DNA from: Streptomyces sp. NBC_01465
Lineage (GTDB): Bacteria; Actinomycetota; Actinomycetes; Streptomycetales; Streptomycetaceae
NCBI RefSeq assembly: GCF_036227325.1
Contig: NZ_CP109467.1
Coordinates: 8,866,001-8,930,000 of the forward strand
Reading direction: 5' to 3'
Length of the DNA: 64,000 nt
Each line of letters begins with the position of its first letter. Positions within the stretch are counted from its first letter, which is position 1. Both the position numbers and the translations under genes were made by a program. The notes below the pieces were generated by a model. The model made no database searches and was not told the DNA's origin. It was given only the letters and a program-made list of their open reading frames with translations. Below are positions 62,397 through 64,000 of this stretch, in pieces.

Positions 62397-63542
62397 AGTT
62401 ACGGTGGTTGGCGGGTCAGGCCGGTCCCGGTGAGGCAACCGTCGATCAGGTCCGGCCGGTACTGAAGCCGCTTGAGGCCGTGCTTCATCGCGGTGATGAG
62501 ATGGTCGAGGCTGGGCACGGCAAGGTTGGCCAGGGTGCTGCGGTTCAGTTCGGCCCAGATTCCCTCGGCCGGGTTCAGATCCGGTGCGTACGACGGCAGT
62601 TGGATCACCGTCAGCCAGTCCTGGTGGTCGGCGATGAACGTGCGTATCGGTGCGCAGGTGTGGCGGTTGAGGTTGTCCCAGACGACCACCAGTGGTGCGC
62701 CCAGCTGGGTGTGGGCGGCGATCAGCAGATCCCGGTAGTCGCGCCAGGTGAAGCTGGGGGCCTCCTCCCTCCGGCGGCGGTAGACGTGCAGCCGGTAGAT
62801 CAGCCGGGAGCGGTGTCCGTGCCGGTAACAGACCAGGTCGGCCACCGAGATGCGACCGCCGCGGCTGCCCGGCACCGCCACTACCGGAGTGTGCCCGCGC
62901 GGCGCCCAGGTCCTGGCCCGCGGCGGGATCATCGTGCGGCCGCACTCGTCCTCGAAGCAGACCCAGGCATCCAGGTCTGCCGCCCTCTTTCCGCCGCCGG
63001 CCACACCTCGCTCTTGAACACCTCGACGGCCGCATCATCCCGCTCCACCGCCCGACGGGCGGGCATCTGACACGACCAGCCATGACGCCGCAGCAGCTTC
63101 CACACCCCCGCCAGCGAATAGCTCACATGGAACTTCCGCCCGATCACCGTCTTCACCCGCACCAGCGTCCACCGCTGATCACTCCAGCCGTGTGCTCCCG
63201 GACCCTGCCGCAAATAGGCTTCCAGCTTTGCGAACTGCGCATCACCCAGCCGCGGCCGACAGGCCGGTCCCCTCGACACCAGTGCGCGGCTGCCACCGCT
63301 CCGCCAGGCCCGCCGCCAGCGGTTCGCCGACATCCGCGTCACCCGCAACTCACCGGCCACGTCCTGATCGCTGCGGCCCAACGCGAACAACTCGGCCGCC
63401 CGCAAACGCACCCGCTCACGCCGAGCCCGCTCCGCATCGCTCATCCCACCGCCCTGCGCATACCTCATACCCACGGGCATAGCCCACCAGCCGGACCACG
63501 TCATCACCCCGCAGAACACCACGAGTTAAAGATCAGTGAGCT
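62373..63542 (-). mobile_element. IS630-family element, ~1170 bp
   Basis: Perfect 17-bp inverted repeats at 62373-62389 (agctcactgatctttaa) and 63526-63542. The outer AGCT is palindromic, so it may instead be a target duplication; no TA duplication is evident. Both flanking genes look truncated, which suggests a deletion on insertion. Confidence 0.82.
62399..63444 (-). CDS. IS630-family transposase in two overlapping frames (-1 frameshift)
   Basis: The first frame from ATG 63444 encodes the HTH part ([56 protein letters not shown]). The second frame encodes the DDE domain ([55 protein letters not shown]). They join through a -1 shift around the ggaaaga run in the 62929-63004 overlap, giving one full-length enzyme. 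This is probably programmed frameshifting, as in other streptomycete IS630 elements. Confidence 0.87.
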
Positions 63543-63810
63543 CGACACCCGGTACGCCAGACTCGGCACCGCGCGGGCGGTCGCGCTCGAGGTACTGGCC
63601 GAGCGTCGGGCCCAGATGCTCGCCGAGCCGCTGCGCGTCACCGTGGACGGGGTCGTGACCGTCGACCAGACCAACAACCTCACCGGCACCGAGCGCCAGA
63701 TTGCAGGACTCGCCAACCTGGTGGGCCCGGACGAGACAACCACCGTGGCCGGTGACGACGTGCCCGAGCTCGTGGCGGTCCCGCTGGTTCCCGCACGGCG
63801 CAGGCGGTGA
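63526..63810 (+). pseudogene. 5'-truncated gene beside IS630, possibly phage-derived
   Basis: The open frame enters from the IS end and reads ELDTRYARLGTARAVALEVL, AERRAQMLAEPLRVTVDG and RQIAGLANLVGPDETTTV to TGA 63810. The native start is missing. Family not recognised with confidence; helical start and short beta-rich end would suit a phage structural or tail-assembly protein. Confidence 0.5.
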
Positions 63811-63814
63811 CCGG

Positions 63815-64000
63815 GTGCCGTACGACTGGCCGCCCCTGACCCCCGGCGATCCCGATGTCGTGGCCCGCCGGGTTGCCGCAGTTCTGGAGGACGCCTGGCA
63901 GCGCCTCGCCGACAAGCAGACTGCCGTCGTCGCGTCGATCGTCGCTCGGTGGCGACTCCCGTACGTGCTGACGACGCTGGAGGAGTTCAAGGCCGCCGTC
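63815..64000 (+). CDS. hypothetical protein, truncated by window edge
   Basis: GTG 63815, 62 codons to the right edge (VPYDWPPLTPGDPDVVARRV, EDAWQRLADKQTAVVASIVA, WRLPYVLTTLEEFKAAV). Starts 4 bp after the previous stop, so same operon. Not recognised. Confidence 0.5.
   Translation, partial: MPYDWPPLTPGDPDVVARRVAAVLEDAWQRLADKQTAVVASIVARWRLPYVLTTLEEFKAAV

Overview
High-GC DNA with GTG/TTG starts, strong GGAGG ribosome-binding sites, ATGA/GTGA stop-start overlaps and many actinobacterial families (Scr1-type HTH regulators, Methyltransf_19, replication-relaxation protein, FxLD-type lanthipeptide genes) points to Streptomyces or a close relative. The insertion-sequence load and the number of broken genes suggest an accessory region: a chromosome arm, a linear plasmid or an integrated element. 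Nothing here decides which.

Layout. 1-4.6 kb: a pentapeptide-repeat protein cut by the left edge, an unusual 163-bp palindrome, and a translationally coupled pair of Mrr-like nuclease genes, one of which has lost its catalytic residues. 4.7-16.8 kb (minus strand): a nearly complete Tad/Flp-type pilus operon (CpaB, CpaE, CpaF ATPase, TadB, TadC, Flp-like pilin, two TadE, a TadG-like protein), led by a lipoprotein and a secreted protein and ended by a large LysM-BTAD membrane protein and a DUF192 protein. 17.2-21.5 kb: a mobilisation/replication-like module (replication-relaxation protein, VirB4/TraG-like ATPase, membrane partner). 21.7-26.9 kb: an ISKra4-like remnant split by an intact IS1380 element, a membrane-anchored pentapeptide protein, and fragments of phage head genes. 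26.9-37.3 kb: two GNAT acetyltransferases, an XRE/TPR regulator and a class I lanthipeptide cluster (precursor, LanB, LanC, two PCMT-like methyltransferases) with hairpins on both sides of the precursor gene. 37.3-46.9 kb: a phage DUF6093 gene, a YdcF protein, a serine hydrolase, a Ser/Thr kinase with a beta-propeller, an S-adenosylmethionine methyltransferase and several pseudogene chimeras.

47-55.9 kb is the most unusual part. Two near-identical 875-bp IS5-family copies in the same orientation bracket a 7.1-kb segment. It holds the 3' half of a tRNA-Pro gene (an attachment-site scar), an XRE regulator, and a visibly AT-richer two-gene operon encoding a reverse transcriptase and an overlapping HEPN-motif protein, a strong candidate for an antiphage system. 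It also holds an IS110-type element inserted in an older IS5-type transposase. In that element I can read a bridge-RNA candidate whose guide loops match both the element ends and the insertion target across a shared CT core.

55.9-64 kb: an alpha/beta hydrolase, a PLP-dependent decarboxylase, a cold-shock-like protein, a DUF6879/Scr1-HTH/DUF6415 regulatory cassette, and an IS630 element with a -1 frameshift that truncates its right-hand neighbour. The overall picture is a mobile-element hotspot: old phage and IS debris, with secretion, natural-product and probable defence cargo laid between.
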